A stretch of DNA of 64,000 nt. It comes from Clostridia bacterium (GTDB lineage: Bacteria > Bacillota > Clostridia > UMGS1840 > HGM11507). This document shows, in pieces, positions 9,523 to 18,340 of the stretch (positions are counted from its first letter, which is position 1; each line of letters starts with the position of its first letter). The position numbers and the translations under genes were made by a program. The stretch is taken from the NCBI GenBank assembly GCA_017414505.1, contig JAFQLQ010000031.1, forward strand, positions 1 through 64,000, read 5' to 3'. A model generated the notes under the pieces. That model was not told the DNA's origin. It was given only the letters and a program-made list of their open reading frames with translations, and searched no databases.

Positions 9523-10191
9523 ATGAACCTTAAAATTAAAGGCGCAATTTTTGATATGGACGGCACACTTGTAGATTCACTGATACTGTGGGATGTTTTG
9601 TGGAAAACTTTTGATGAAAAGTTTTGTAACGGCACAGGTTTCCGTCCGGATGCCGAAGCTGATAAAAATGTACGAACAATGACGATGAAAGATGCTATGG
9701 AATATATACATAAAACATATAGCATAGGCGAAAGCGGAGAACAACTGCTTTTACTTGCCAATGAAATAATGCTGGATTTTTACAGTAACCGTGTAGAATT
9801 GAAGCCCGGTGTAATGGAGTTCCTTGAAAAATGCAAAGAAAAAAATGTAAAAATGTGTATTGCATCTGCCACTGCTCCCAAGCTCGTTGAAATAGCTATG
9901 GAGCATTGTGATATAAAAAAATATTTTGAAAAAAACTTTTCCTGTGCCGATATTGGTAAAGGGAAGGAAAGTCCCGATATATTTTTAATTGCACGTGAAT
10001 ATCTTGGTACACCGATTGAAGAAACTTGTGTGTTTGAGGATTCCTATGTGGCACTTAGTACAGCTTGTGATGCAGGCTTCAAAACAGTCGGTGTTTATGA
10101 TAAGTATGGGTTCAGACATGATATTCTTAAAGAAAAATCAACTGTCTACATTGCAGAAGATGAAAAATTAACTAAGATAGAAATAGCTTAA
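9523..10191 (+). CDS. HAD-superfamily phosphatase (beta-phosphoglucomutase/phosphoglycolate phosphatase-like)
   Basis: A 222-residue HAD hydrolase. Motif I is DMDGT with nucleophile Asp11 and acid/base Asp13. Motif II is the Ser/Thr of CIASATAP, the motif III Lys lies around KGKESPD, and motif IV is the acidic pair in VFEDS. The helical cap between motif I and II is of the class I kind seen in phosphoglycolate phosphatase and beta-phosphoglucomutase. It starts 36 bases after the metK terminator and is followed after 13 bases by larA, so it heads the lactate operon. The substrate is unknown; a role in clearing phosphorylated two- or three-carbon acids is only a guess. Confidence 0.85.
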   Translation: MNLKIKGAIFDMDGTLVDSLILWDVLWKTFDEKFCNGTGFRPDAEADKNVRTMTMKDAMEYIHKTYSIGESGEQLLLLANEIMLDFYSNRVELKPGVMEFLEKCKEKNVKMCIASATAPKLVEIAMEHCDIKKYFEKNFSCADIGKGKESPDIFLIAREYLGTPIEETCVFEDSYVALSTACDAGFKTVGVYDKYGFRHDILKEKSTVYIAEDEKLTKIEIA

Positions 10192-10204
10192 AGGAGCTTT
10201 TTAT

Positions 10205-11482
10205 ATGAAAAAAATTTCATTTCCTTACGGAAAAATAAAATTAGATTATGAATTTGACGAAAAAGAGCTTGCCGGAGTTCTGACTTCGTCTATTGAAGAA
10301 TATACAGCCGAAGACAGTGGGGAAGAGCTTGTAAAAAAAGCTCTTGAAAATCCAATAGGATCCGTAAGACTTTGTGAGCTTGCAAAGGATAAGAAAAATA
10401 TTGTTGTAATCGCCAGCGACCATACAAGACCTGTACCAAGCAAGGTTATTATGCCGGCAATGCTTGCGGAAATAAGAAAAGGAAATCCCGATGCGGATAT
10501 TACAATTCTTATTGCTACAGGATGTCACAGAGGCACAACAAAGGATGAACTTATTAATAAATTCGGTGAAGAAATAGTAAAAAATGAAAATATTTATATT
10601 CACGACTGCGACGAAAGAGAAAAACTTGTAAATATAGGAAAACTGCCGTCAGGCGGTGACTGTGAAATCAACAAAATCGCTTATGATGCGGATTTGTTAG
10701 TTTCTGAGGGATTTATAGAGCCACACTTCTTTGCAGGTTATTCCGGCGGAAGAAAAAGTGTTCTTCCGGGTATTGCAGGAAGAACTACAGTTCTTGCAAA
10801 TCATTGCTCGGAGTTTATAGCGCATCCAAATTCCCGTACCGGAATTCTTGAAAATAATCCCATACATGAGGATATGCTGTGGGCGGCAAAAACTGCAAAA
10901 TTAAGCTTTATAGTAAATGTTGTGTTGAATGCTGAGAAAAATGTTATTTATGCAGTTGCAGGTGATGTTGAAAAAGCGCATCAGAAGGGCACTGAATTTT
11001 TATCCGGTCTGTGCGGTGCAAAAGCGGTGGAAGCAGATATTGTTATTTCAACGAATGGCGGTTATCCGCTTGACCAGAATATATATCAGGCAGTCAAGGG
11101 TATGACTGCGGCTGAAGCAACCGTTAAAAAAGGCGGAGTAATTATTATGCTTGCCTCATCTTCGGATGGAACGGGCGGCGACCATTTTTATCATCAGCTT
11201 TCCGATGAAAAGGATATTTCAAAAACAATGGAGGTATTCCTGAAAAGAGGCAGAAACGAAACTCTTCCCGATCAGTGGCAGTCTCAGATTTTAGTAAGAA
11301 TTCTAATGAATTCTTCTGTAATATATGTTTCGGAAATGGATGATGAAATTATTAAAAATATGCACATGATTCCTGCTCATTCTATTGAAGAAGCAATTTT
11401 AAAGGCAAAAGAAATTTCAGGTAAAAACGATGTAAAAATATCAGCAATTCCCGATGGAGTTTCGGTAGTTGTAAAAAAATAA
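10205..11482 (+). CDS. larA: Nickel-dependent lactate racemase family protein (LarA)
   Basis: A 425-residue LarA-family (DUF2088) protein. LarA of Lactiplantibacillus uses a nickel-pincer nucleotide held by Lys184 and His200, with His108 and His174 as the acid/base pair. The same residues occur here at the same numbers: His108 in ATGCHRGTT, His174 in EPHFFAGYSGG, Lys184 in GGRKSVLPG and His200 in VLANH, and Asp72 and Arg75 in SDHTRP. I therefore expect an active Ni-dependent 2-hydroxyacid racemase. The following genes encode a lactate dehydrogenase complex, which favours lactate, though other LarA homologues use other hydroxyacids. The cofactor genes larB, larC and larE are not in the window. 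etfB follows after 22 bases. Confidence 0.92.
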   Translation: MKKISFPYGKIKLDYEFDEKELAGVLTSSIEEYTAEDSGEELVKKALENPIGSVRLCELAKDKKNIVVIASDHTRPVPSKVIMPAMLAEIRKGNPDADITILIATGCHRGTTKDELINKFGEEIVKNENIYIHDCDEREKLVNIGKLPSGGDCEINKIAYDADLLVSEGFIEPHFFAGYSGGRKSVLPGIAGRTTVLANHCSEFIAHPNSRTGILENNPIHEDMLWAAKTAKLSFIVNVVLNAEKNVIYAVAGDVEKAHQKGTEFLSGLCGAKAVEADIVISTNGGYPLDQNIYQAVKGMTAAEATVKKGGVIIMLASSSDGTGGDHFYHQLSDEKDISKTMEVFLKRGRNETLPDQWQSQILVRILMNSSVIYVSEMDDEIIKNMHMIPAHSIEEAILKAKEISGKNDVKISAIPDGVSVVVKK

Positions 11483-11504
11483 ATATAAAGAAAGAGGAAA
11501 AACT

Positions 11505-12293
11505 TTGAATATTTTAGTATGTGTAAAACAGGTTCCCGGTTCAAGCAATGTTGAAGTTGATCCGGTAACAGGTGTTCTTAAAAGAGACGGCATACAAAGC
11601 AAAATGAATCCGTATGATTTGTACGGTGTGGAGCTTGCTTTGTCATTAACAGAAAAATACGGTGGAGAGGTTCATACAATAACAATGGGGCCTCCTCAGG
11701 CAAAAGGTGTTATTGTGGAAACTATCTGTATGGGGGCAAAAGACGGTGTTGTACTGTCTGACAGAAAATTTGCAGGTGCAGATGTTCTTGCAACTGCCTA
11801 CACTATTTCGCAGGGAATAAAAAAATCCGGAAAATATGACCTCATAATCTGCGGTAAACAAACAACCGACGGAGATACTGCTCAGGTTGGTGCAGAGGTT
11901 GCCGAATTTCTTGGATTACCCAATGTAGCAAATGTAATTTCTGTTGACGAAATAGAAAACGGCAGTGTAACATTAAATGCTTCTCTTGATGAAAAAGTAG
12001 TAAAAATGTCAGTAAAAATGCCTTGTCTTATATCAGTAGACGGCGATATAAACTCACCCAGACTACCTTCTTATAAAGTTAAACAAACAGTTACAGATGA
12101 TATGGTAAAATTCATTTGTTTTGATGATTTTGAAGATAAAAATCCCGATAATTACGGCCTTTCCGGTTCTGCAACTCAGGTTGAACGCATTTTCCCGCCG
12201 GAAAAAAATTCTGAAAAATGTACAATAAGCGGAAATCCGGAAGAACAAACGGAAAGCTTGTTCAACTTAATTTGCGCAAGAAAGCTGATATAG
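11505..12293 (+). CDS. etfB: Electron transfer flavoprotein beta subunit (EtfB)
   Basis: The 262-residue beta subunit of an electron transfer flavoprotein. The start NILVCVKQVPGSSNVEVDP, the NPYDLYGVE motif and GKQTTDGDTAQVGAE are typical. These, and its partner with an FeS domain, fit the bifurcating ETF group, in which EtfB carries the FAD that reacts with NAD(H). The start is TTG, 7 bases after AAAGAGGA. It is followed after 10 bases by etfA; the pair should form the heterodimer that couples the downstream dehydrogenase to NAD and ferredoxin. Confidence 0.93.
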   Translation: MNILVCVKQVPGSSNVEVDPVTGVLKRDGIQSKMNPYDLYGVELALSLTEKYGGEVHTITMGPPQAKGVIVETICMGAKDGVVLSDRKFAGADVLATAYTISQGIKKSGKYDLIICGKQTTDGDTAQVGAEVAEFLGLPNVANVISVDEIENGSVTLNASLDEKVVKMSVKMPCLISVDGDINSPRLPSYKVKQTVTDDMVKFICFDDFEDKNPDNYGLSGSATQVERIFPPEKNSEKCTISGNPEEQTESLFNLICARKLI

Positions 12294-12303
12294 GAGGTGC
12301 AAA

Positions 12304-13500
12304 ATGGGAAAACTTGTAATAAATCAGAATCTTATTTCAAAGGATAAAGCGGATGAGCTTATTAAAATTTGTCCTTTTGGAGCAATTTCATATGAAGATT
12401 CCAGGCTTGATATTTCTTCTGCCTGTAAAATGTGTAAAATGTGCGTAAAGAAAAGCGACGGAATTATAGAATATGTTGAAGAAGTAAAAGCTTCGGTGGA
12501 TAAATCTCTGTGGAACGGCATTTGTGTTTATGTTGACCATTGCGGTGATAAAATACACCGTGTTACATATGAGCTTTGCGGTAAAGCGCTTGAACTTGCA
12601 AAGGTAACAGGCCACCCTGTTTATGCACTTGTTATCGGAAGCAATCTTGGCGAAGGCATAAACAAGCTTCTGCATTACGGTGTAGATAAAGTTTTTGTAT
12701 ATGATAAACTCGAATATGAAGAGTTCAGAATTGAACCGTATACAGCAGCTTTTTGCGATTTTATAGAAAAAATAAAGCCCTCTTCTATAATGGTTGGTGC
12801 AACAAATCTTGGCAGACAGCTTGCACCTCGTGTTGCGGCAAGCTGCAGAGCAGGCTTAACTGCCGACTGTACTGTTCTTGAAATGAAAGAAAATACCGAT
12901 CTTGTTCAGATAAGACCGGCGTTTGGCGGAAATATTATGGCTCAGATTATTTCTCCCGATACCCGTCCGCAGTTCTGTACAGTACGTTATAAAGTATTTT
13001 CCGAACCAAAGCCATCTGAAAATGCTTCGGGCGAAATTATAAAAATGGATATTTCTGATGATAAGCTTTTTTCGGCAATAGAAGTTTTATCTTCTGTGGA
13101 TAAGCCTAAGGATGTTGATATTTCCGAATCTGATGTTATTGTTGCAGTTGGACGTGGTGCTATGAGCGAAGCAATGCGTAAGTATGCAAGTGAGCTTGCA
13201 GATTTGCTTGGCGGTGTTGTAGCATGCAGCCGTCCTTTGGTGGAAGGCAATTTATTTGATGCAAAACGTCAGATTGGCTTGTCGGGAAGAACAGTTAAAC
13301 CTAAATTTATTATTTGTCTTGGAATTTCAGGAGCTGTTCAGTTTGCGGCAGGGATGAAATCATCCGATTGTATTGTAGCAATAAATACAGATAAATCAGC
13401 ACCCATCTTTGATGTTGCTCACTATGCAATTGTAGGGGATGTAAATGAAATTGTACCTCAGCTGATTTCCAGAATAAAGGAGGCAAAGAGCGATGTATAA
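12304..13500 (+). CDS. etfA: Electron transfer flavoprotein alpha subunit with N-terminal [4Fe-4S] domain (EtfA)
   Basis: A 398-residue EtfA with an N-terminal ferredoxin-like extension of about 60 residues: Cys23 (in CPFGAI) and Cys41, Cys44, Cys47 in CKMCKMC give one [4Fe-4S] site. The ETF alpha core begins near 72 ([12 protein letters not shown]). The FAD domain at the C-terminus has [34 protein letters not shown] and INTD. Such extensions are known in the Etf partners of bifurcating and confurcating lactate dehydrogenase (LctC of A. woodii). ATG follows AGGAGG. It overlaps the next gene by 8 bases, consistent with coupled translation and a tight complex. Confidence 0.94.
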   Translation: MGKLVINQNLISKDKADELIKICPFGAISYEDSRLDISSACKMCKMCVKKSDGIIEYVEEVKASVDKSLWNGICVYVDHCGDKIHRVTYELCGKALELAKVTGHPVYALVIGSNLGEGINKLLHYGVDKVFVYDKLEYEEFRIEPYTAAFCDFIEKIKPSSIMVGATNLGRQLAPRVAASCRAGLTADCTVLEMKENTDLVQIRPAFGGNIMAQIISPDTRPQFCTVRYKVFSEPKPSENASGEIIKMDISDDKLFSAIEVLSSVDKPKDVDISESDVIVAVGRGAMSEAMRKYASELADLLGGVVACSRPLVEGNLFDAKRQIGLSGRTVKPKFIICLGISGAVQFAAGMKSSDCIVAINTDKSAPIFDVAHYAIVGDVNEIVPQLISRIKEAKSDV

Positions 13501-14887
13501 TAAAATAACACAGGATGATATAAAAGCTTTATGTAAAATTGTTGGAGAAGAAAACGTAATCTGCGGGGAAAATATAAGCCCGGATTACGGTCACGACGAG
13601 CTTGGCGGAATCGAAAAAATGCCCGATGTCCTTGTTCGTGTTCATTCTACCGAAGAAATTTCAGCTATAATGAAGCTTGCCTGGGAAAAAGTAATTCCCG
13701 TAACAGTAAGAGGAAGCGGAACCGGTCTTGTGGGTGCAGCTGTTCCCGTTGAGGGCGGAATCCTTATGGAAACCACTCAGATGAATAAAATTCTCGAGCT
13801 CGACCGTGATAATTTAACTGTTACCGTTCAGCCCGGAGTTTTGCTTATGGAGCTTGCGGCATTTGCAGAAGAAAACGATTTTCTGTATCCACCCGATCCC
13901 GGTGAAAAATCAGCTACAATAGGCGGTAATATTTCCACTAATGCAGGCGGAATGAGAGCCGTAAAATACGGTGTTACAAGGGATTATGTAAGAGCACTTA
14001 CCGTTGTAATGCCAAACGGTGAAATTATTAATCTTGGCGGAAAAGTGGCTAAAAACAGCTCAGGATACAGCCTTAAGGATTTGGTTGTAGGCTCGGAGGG
14101 AACACTTTGTATTATTACCGAAGCAGTTCTTAAATTAGTTCCGCTGCCAAAAATTTCTGTAAGTTTGCTTGTTCCTTTTTCGGATATGAAAAGCGCAATA
14201 GAAGCAGTACCGCAGATTTTCAGATCCAAGGTTACTCCTACCGCAATTGAATATATGTCACGTGATACAATTCTGTTCTCAGAAGACTATCTTGGTAAAA
14301 AATTTCCCGATACCAAAAACGATGCCTATATTCTTCTTACCTTTGACGGAAATACAGATGAGCAAGTTGATGCAGATATGAAAGCAGTTGCTGATTTATG
14401 TCTTGAAATCGGAGCGATTGACGTTTATATAGTTGATACCGAAGAACGTAAAAAATCAGTATGGTCTGCCCGGGGAGCATTCCTTGAAGCAATTAAGGCA
14501 TCAACAACCGAAATGGATGAATGTGACGTTGTTGTACCCGTAAATAAGGTTGATGAATTTATTAAATTCACTCATCTTCTTGCAGATGAAATGAAGGTTC
14601 GTATTCCCAGCTTCGGTCACGCAGGCGACGGTAATCTTCATATTTATATCTGCCGGGATAATTTAGAGCAAAAAGAGTGGGAAAATACCCTTGAAAAATG
14701 CTTTGAACGTATGTACAACAAAGCAGAAGAGCTTGGCGGACTTGTATCCGGCGAACACGGTATAGGTTTTGCTAAAAAAGGCTATCTTAAAAAATTATAC
14801 GGCGATACTCCAATTGCTTTAATGCAGGGAATTAAGCAGGTCTTTGATGCAAAAAACATTTTGAATCCCGGAAAAATTATGAGTTAG
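13493..14887 (+). CDS. FAD-dependent lactate/glycolate dehydrogenase (GlcD/LctD type)
   Basis: A 464-residue flavoprotein of the FAD-linked oxidase family. The N-terminal FAD_binding_4 domain shows [22 protein letters not shown] and [17 protein letters not shown]; the C-terminal FAD-oxidase domain ends with the conserved [14 protein letters not shown]. With EtfBA it should form an Ldh-EtfAB complex, which in A. woodii oxidises lactate to pyruvate with NAD while consuming reduced ferredoxin. Glycolate or another 2-hydroxyacid is possible, since GlcD proteins look alike. The start codon lies inside the end of etfA (8-base overlap) behind AGGAGG. Confidence 0.9.
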   Translation: MYNKITQDDIKALCKIVGEENVICGENISPDYGHDELGGIEKMPDVLVRVHSTEEISAIMKLAWEKVIPVTVRGSGTGLVGAAVPVEGGILMETTQMNKILELDRDNLTVTVQPGVLLMELAAFAEENDFLYPPDPGEKSATIGGNISTNAGGMRAVKYGVTRDYVRALTVVMPNGEIINLGGKVAKNSSGYSLKDLVVGSEGTLCIITEAVLKLVPLPKISVSLLVPFSDMKSAIEAVPQIFRSKVTPTAIEYMSRDTILFSEDYLGKKFPDTKNDAYILLTFDGNTDEQVDADMKAVADLCLEIGAIDVYIVDTEERKKSVWSARGAFLEAIKASTTEMDECDVVVPVNKVDEFIKFTHLLADEMKVRIPSFGHAGDGNLHIYICRDNLEQKEWENTLEKCFERMYNKAEELGGLVSGEHGIGFAKKGYLKKLYGDTPIALMQGIKQVFDAKNILNPGKIMS

Positions 14888-14897
14888 AGGTGTAATT

Positions 14898-15191
14898 ATG
14901 GTAAAACACATTATTTTATGGAAATTAAAAGAAGAATATAATAACGAAAAAGTTAAAAAAGACATAAAAAACGGACTTGAAGGCTTGTACGGAAAAATTT
15001 CAGGGATTACTGAAATTAAGGTTCAGACAGAAAAGCTGGATTCCTCAAATGTTGATGTAATGCTGTATTCGGTGTTTGAAAGCGAAGAAGCGCTTAAAAA
15101 TTATGCGGTTCATCCCGAGCACGTAAAAGTTGCTGATACATTTGTAAGACCGTTTGCAGAAACAAGGTCCTGCATAGATTTTGAAGAATAG
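14898..15191 (+). CDS. Dabb (stress-responsive A/B barrel) domain protein
   Basis: A 97-residue protein of the Dabb family (PF07876). It has the MVKHIILWKLKEE start, a central helix, and the conserved HPEHVKVADTFVRPF segment, which together make a dimeric alpha/beta barrel. Members bind small acids or act as small enzymes; bacterial functions are mostly unknown. It is the last gene of the lactate operon, 10 bases after the dehydrogenase, and a terminator follows at once. A role with a hydroxyacid or its oxidation product is inferred from position only. Confidence 0.88.
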   Translation: MVKHIILWKLKEEYNNEKVKKDIKNGLEGLYGKISGITEIKVQTEKLDSSNVDVMLYSVFESEEALKNYAVHPEHVKVADTFVRPFAETRSCIDFEE

Positions 15192-15192
15192 T

Positions 15193-15227
15193 AAAAAGCC
15201 GTTCTGTTATTTAGCAGAACGGTTTTT
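15193..15227. terminator. Bidirectional terminator between the lactate operon and araC-like gene
   Basis: The hairpin CCGTTCTG / CAGAACGG has an 8-base loop, with five A before and five T after, so it can act on both strands. Its right arm encodes the last codons of the minus-strand regulator (stop at 15207-15209). Confidence 0.85.
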
Positions 15228-15998
15228 GTAATCCTTTGGCGAAACGCCTATAACTTTTTTAAATACTGTTGAGAAATAAAGCGGATCGGAAAAACCGCAT
15301 AGATATGCAATGTTTTTAACCGAATCAATTCCGTGCTCCAGCAGGGAAACAGCATATTTTATTCTTATGTTGCGCAGATATTCAGAATATCCCACACCCA
15401 TTTTTTCCTTGAAAAAGTGTGAAAGATATTTTGAATTATATCCAAGCTTTTCGGAAAGTGTTGCAAGCGAAAGCTCAGAATCAGAAAAATTTTCTTCAGA
15501 CATTTCTATAATGCTGTTAATAAGGGTGTTTTGCTGTATAGTACTGCCGTTTAAACGGGAAAATGTATAAAGTAAAATTCCCTCGGCAGTAAGGTCAATA
15601 TTAAGCTGAGAAGCTCGTGAAAGACTGTCATACCAAAGTGGGATTAAACCGTCGAAACCGGAAAAAGCTCTGGAATATCCGCTTATTCCGAAACGGTGCA
15701 TAAGGCTTTCTGCACGTTTTCCCGAAAAGCTTATGTACATATATTCACATTTGTCATAAGATTCTACAGAGTAATTTTCATCTTTAAAACCAAAAATCAA
15801 ACTGCCGGGGCAGAAATCAACTGCAGAATCGTTGAATTTGAAGCTTCCTTTTCCGTTTTTAACTAAAAAAACACAGTCGGACTGAAGCTTTTTTGATGAT
15901 TTAATTATCTCTTCATTGGATTCGTAAATAAAACAGTATATTTCAATTTTATCGCTTGGAGAATCGGAGATAAATTTGCAGATGTTTTTACTTTTCAT
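15207..15998 (-). CDS. AraC-family transcriptional regulator
   Basis: A 263-residue regulator with an N-terminal cupin-like sensing domain (FLVKNGKGSFKF, CPGSLIFGF) and a C-terminal double helix-turn-helix: LSLATLSEKLGYNSKYLSHFFK then VKNIAYLCGFSDPLYFSTVFKK with the closing GVSPKDYK. The frame opens at 16031, but that ATG lies between the predicted -35 and -10 boxes (16020-16048). The ATG at 15998 follows AGGCGGTG and is the real start. It is transcribed away from the oxidoreductase gene at 16131, which it probably controls. Confidence 0.9.
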   Translation of the reverse strand: MKSKNICKFISDSPSDKIEIYCFIYESNEEIIKSSKKLQSDCVFLVKNGKGSFKFNDSAVDFCPGSLIFGFKDENYSVESYDKCEYMYISFSGKRAESLMHRFGISGYSRAFSGFDGLIPLWYDSLSRASQLNIDLTAEGILLYTFSRLNGSTIQQNTLINSIIEMSEENFSDSELSLATLSEKLGYNSKYLSHFFKEKMGVGYSEYLRNIRIKYAVSLLEHGIDSVKNIAYLCGFSDPLYFSTVFKKVIGVSPKDYKNRSAK

Positions 15999-16019
15999 TT
16001 TGCACCGCCTTTTTTGTTT

Positions 16020-16048
16020 ATTATAATTCATAATAAATTAAAATGCAA
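16020..16048 (-). promoter_or_regulatory. Sigma-A promoter of the araC-like gene (minus strand)
   Basis: On the minus strand: TTGCAT (16043-16048), a 17-base spacer, TATAAT (16020-16025). It diverges from the promoter at 16080-16107; only about 30 bases separate the two -35 boxes. Confidence 0.7.
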
Positions 16049-16079
16049 CTATTTTAAATAAAAATATAGAAAATTTCTA

Positions 16080-16107
16080 TTGAATATATCATGTTTAATG
16101 TTATAAT
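16080..16107 (+). promoter_or_regulatory. Sigma-A promoter of the oxidoreductase gene
   Basis: TTGAAT (16080-16085), a 16-base spacer and TATAAT (16102-16107), 23 bases before the start codon. Confidence 0.65.
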
Positions 16108-16130
16108 TAAAGAAAAAAGGAGATTTTTTT

Positions 16131-17381
16131 ATGGAAAGATTAAAAATTGGTATATTCGGCGCATGGCGTGGAATGCACATTTCAAAAAATTTTCTTATGC
16201 TTAACTGTGATATAGTTGCTCTGTGCGATTTCAATACCGAAAAAAGAAACAGAGCATTAAAAGAGCTTAATGATGACAGTATTGCTGTCTACGATAATTT
16301 TGATGATTTTATTGAGCATGATATGGATGCGGTTATACTTGCAAATTACTTTCATGAACACGCACCTTACGCAATAAAATGCTTTGAAAAGGGAATTCAC
16401 GTTTATTCGGAGTGTATCAGCAACGGAACAATGGCAGAGGGGATAGAACTTATAAAAGCATTTGAAAAAAGCAATTCAATTTATATGCTTGCGGAAAACT
16501 ATCCTCAGATGGTTTTCAACCGTGAAATAAAAAGAATTTGCGACAGTAAAACTCTCGGTAAAATTCTTTATGCAGAGGGCGAATACAATCATCCCGGTGA
16601 TCCTAATGATATCGAATTTAAAAAAGATTATAACTATTTTACAAAGCACTGGCGCAATTATCTTCCAAGAACGTATTATATAACTCATTCGATGGGCCCT
16701 ATAATGCACGCTACCGGTGCAACTCCCAAAAGAGTAACGGCCTTTGCCTCCTTTGCACCTGTTGAAGGTGATGTTCCAACTGCCTCCTTAAGCGGAGACC
16801 GTGCGGCAATTATAACAACAATGAACGATGACGGTTCAATATTCAGAGTAACAGGCTGTGCAGGATTCGGTGCTCATCATAACGCATACCGTGTGTGCGG
16901 AACAGAAGGTCAGATAGAAAATTTAAGAGGTATGGGCGATAAAGTGATGCTTCGTTATAACAGCTGGTCAAAACCCGAAGGTGCCGAAGAAATTTCTCTT
17001 TATGAACCAAAATGGAACGATAAGGACGAGGAGCTTATTATAAAAAGCGGACATGGCGGGGGAGATTACCTTACTGCACGTATGTTTGTGGAAGCAATAA
17101 AAGCAAATAAACAGCCTGAACATCCCTTTGATATTTATTCAGCAGTTAATATGTCGTCGGTTGCCATACTTTCACACCGCTCAATGTTAGAGGGCGGAAA
17201 ACCCTATGATATTCCGGATTTCAGAAATGAAGAGGATGTAAAAAAATACGAAAACGACAGACTTACACCTTTCTGGATGACCGACGGAAGAGAACCGGAT
17301 ATGCCTTGTTGTTCTCAAACTGATTTCAAACCTACCGATATACAGATAAAACTGTTTAAAGAAGCAGTTGACGAAAAATAA
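16131..17381 (+). CDS. Divergent Gfo/Idh/MocA-family oxidoreductase
   Basis: A 416-residue NAD(P)-binding sugar oxidoreductase. The Rossmann start is KIGIFGAWRGMHISKNF, with CDFNTEKR after the second strand, so the glycine motif is altered (G-x-x-G-A-W-R-G). The usual EKP motif, whose Lys is catalytic in most members, reads ECI here (VYSECISNGTMAEG). The C-terminal half has the alpha/beta domain with HWRNYLPRTYYITHS and HGGGDYL. I think it belongs to a distinct subfamily acting on sugars or sugar acids by a modified mechanism. It is a single-gene transcript between a promoter and a terminator, divergent from one AraC gene and convergent with another. Confidence 0.85.
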   Translation: MERLKIGIFGAWRGMHISKNFLMLNCDIVALCDFNTEKRNRALKELNDDSIAVYDNFDDFIEHDMDAVILANYFHEHAPYAIKCFEKGIHVYSECISNGTMAEGIELIKAFEKSNSIYMLAENYPQMVFNREIKRICDSKTLGKILYAEGEYNHPGDPNDIEFKKDYNYFTKHWRNYLPRTYYITHSMGPIMHATGATPKRVTAFASFAPVEGDVPTASLSGDRAAIITTMNDDGSIFRVTGCAGFGAHHNAYRVCGTEGQIENLRGMGDKVMLRYNSWSKPEGAEEISLYEPKWNDKDEELIIKSGHGGGDYLTARMFVEAIKANKQPEHPFDIYSAVNMSSVAILSHRSMLEGGKPYDIPDFRNEEDVKKYENDRLTPFWMTDGREPDMPCCSQTDFKPTDIQIKLFKEAVDEK

Positions 17382-17384
17382 ATT

Positions 17385-17426
17385 AAAAAAACCAAAGCAT
17401 AGCAACTTCTATGTTTTGGTTTTTCT
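17385..17426. terminator. Bidirectional terminator
   Basis: A 16-bp stem (AAAAACCAAAGCATAG pairing with CTATGTTTTGGTTTTT, one G-U) around loop CAACTT. The A and T tracts allow use from both sides. The right arm contains the last codons of the minus-strand regulator, whose stop is at 17409-17411. Confidence 0.88.
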
Positions 17427-18227
17427 TTTCTCAACCTTGGAGGGAAGTGTGAGCGCAAACTTTTTAAAGGTTTTGGTGAAATAGGAAATATCATTGAATC
17501 CGCATTCAAACGCAATATCACTTATTGAGGTATCAGTGTTTGAAAGCTGTCTGTAAGCGTAGTCAATTTTTACCTGATTTATATAAGTGTTCACGGTGCT
17601 TCCCGTAATTTCCTTAAAGCAACGGCAGAAATGATATTTGCTGTATCCTGCATAGGATGCAATATCATCAATTGAAATCTGTTCTTTAAAATGTTTTCTT
17701 ATATATTTTATACCTCTTTTTACCATTTCAATATTTTTGCTTGTTCCGCTTAATTCTTCTTCGGCAATGTAATTTCTGAACATACATATAAGAATTTTTA
17801 TTATATCGGTTAAAACTTCTTCGGTATAATAAAGCGGTTTGGTTTTAAGAACAGTTCTCATATTCATTATCATATCAAATAAGATATCATCTTTTATAGT
17901 TTCGCAGATACGTTTTTCATCAACATAAAAACCGTGTTGTTCGCAGAAACTTTTATCAATTATAAGGCAGGTGTAATTTGCAATATCGGAAATCGCCGAA
18001 ATTCTGTGGATTACACTTGAATTAATAACAAGGATATCACCTTTGTTTGCCGTAGCAATACTATCATCAAGATTTACGGCTATTTTACCATCTTTTACAG
18101 AAAGTATTTCAATGTTTTCGTGCCAGTGAGGATAAAAAAGCTGATTTTTTTTTAATGTATCCTGATGAAAAATTATTGGCAATTCAAGATTTTTATATGT
18201 GTGAAATTCATAAGTCTGATTATTCAT
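17409..18227 (-). CDS. AraC-family transcriptional regulator
   Basis: A 272-residue regulator. The N-terminal cupin-type domain has HWHENIEILSVKDGKIAV and ATANKGDILVINSSVIH. The C-terminal double helix-turn-helix has SIDDIASYAGYSKYHFCRCFK and SISDIAFECGFNDISYFTKTFKK. The frame opens at 18266, but only the ATG at 18227 (MNNQTYEF) has a ribosome binding site (AAAGGAG). It diverges from the isomerase-oxidoreductase-isomerase operon and shares a very tight promoter region with it, so it is the likely regulator of that operon. Confidence 0.9.
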   Translation of the reverse strand: MNNQTYEFHTYKNLELPIIFHQDTLKKNQLFYPHWHENIEILSVKDGKIAVNLDDSIATANKGDILVINSSVIHRISAISDIANYTCLIIDKSFCEQHGFYVDEKRICETIKDDILFDMIMNMRTVLKTKPLYYTEEVLTDIIKILICMFRNYIAEEELSGTSKNIEMVKRGIKYIRKHFKEQISIDDIASYAGYSKYHFCRCFKEITGSTVNTYINQVKIDYAYRQLSNTDTSISDIAFECGFNDISYFTKTFKKFALTLPSKVEKRKTKT

Positions 18228-18275
18228 AAAAACTCCTTTTAGCAATATATTACCAAAAATAAGCAAAAAAATATC

Positions 18276-18304
18276 TTTATTTATTAATTATATCATTATA
18301 TAAT
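18276..18304 (+). promoter_or_regulatory. Probable promoter of the isomerase operon
   Basis: TTTATT (18276-18281), 17 bases, TATAAT (18299-18304). The -35 is weak, as expected for an activator-dependent promoter. It overlaps the opposing promoter at 18287-18315. Confidence 0.45.
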
Positions 18305-18315
18305 ACAAATGTAAA
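18287..18315 (-). promoter_or_regulatory. Promoter of the araC-like gene (minus strand)
   Basis: On the minus strand: TTTACA (18310-18315), 17 bases, TATAAT (18287-18292). It overlaps the forward promoter, so the two cannot easily be occupied together. Confidence 0.6.
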
Positions 18316-18340
18316 CATTTTTTTGAAAGAAGGTATTGTT

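Noticed and set aside
9441..9761. 106-codon minus-strand ORF over the metK terminator and HAD gene start
   Set aside because: It spans a terminator and the conserved motif I of the HAD gene; no ribosome binding site.
15999..16031. Upstream ATG at 16031 as start of the minus-strand regulator
   Set aside because: It lies between the predicted -35 and -10 boxes and has no ribosome binding site; ATG at 15998 has one.
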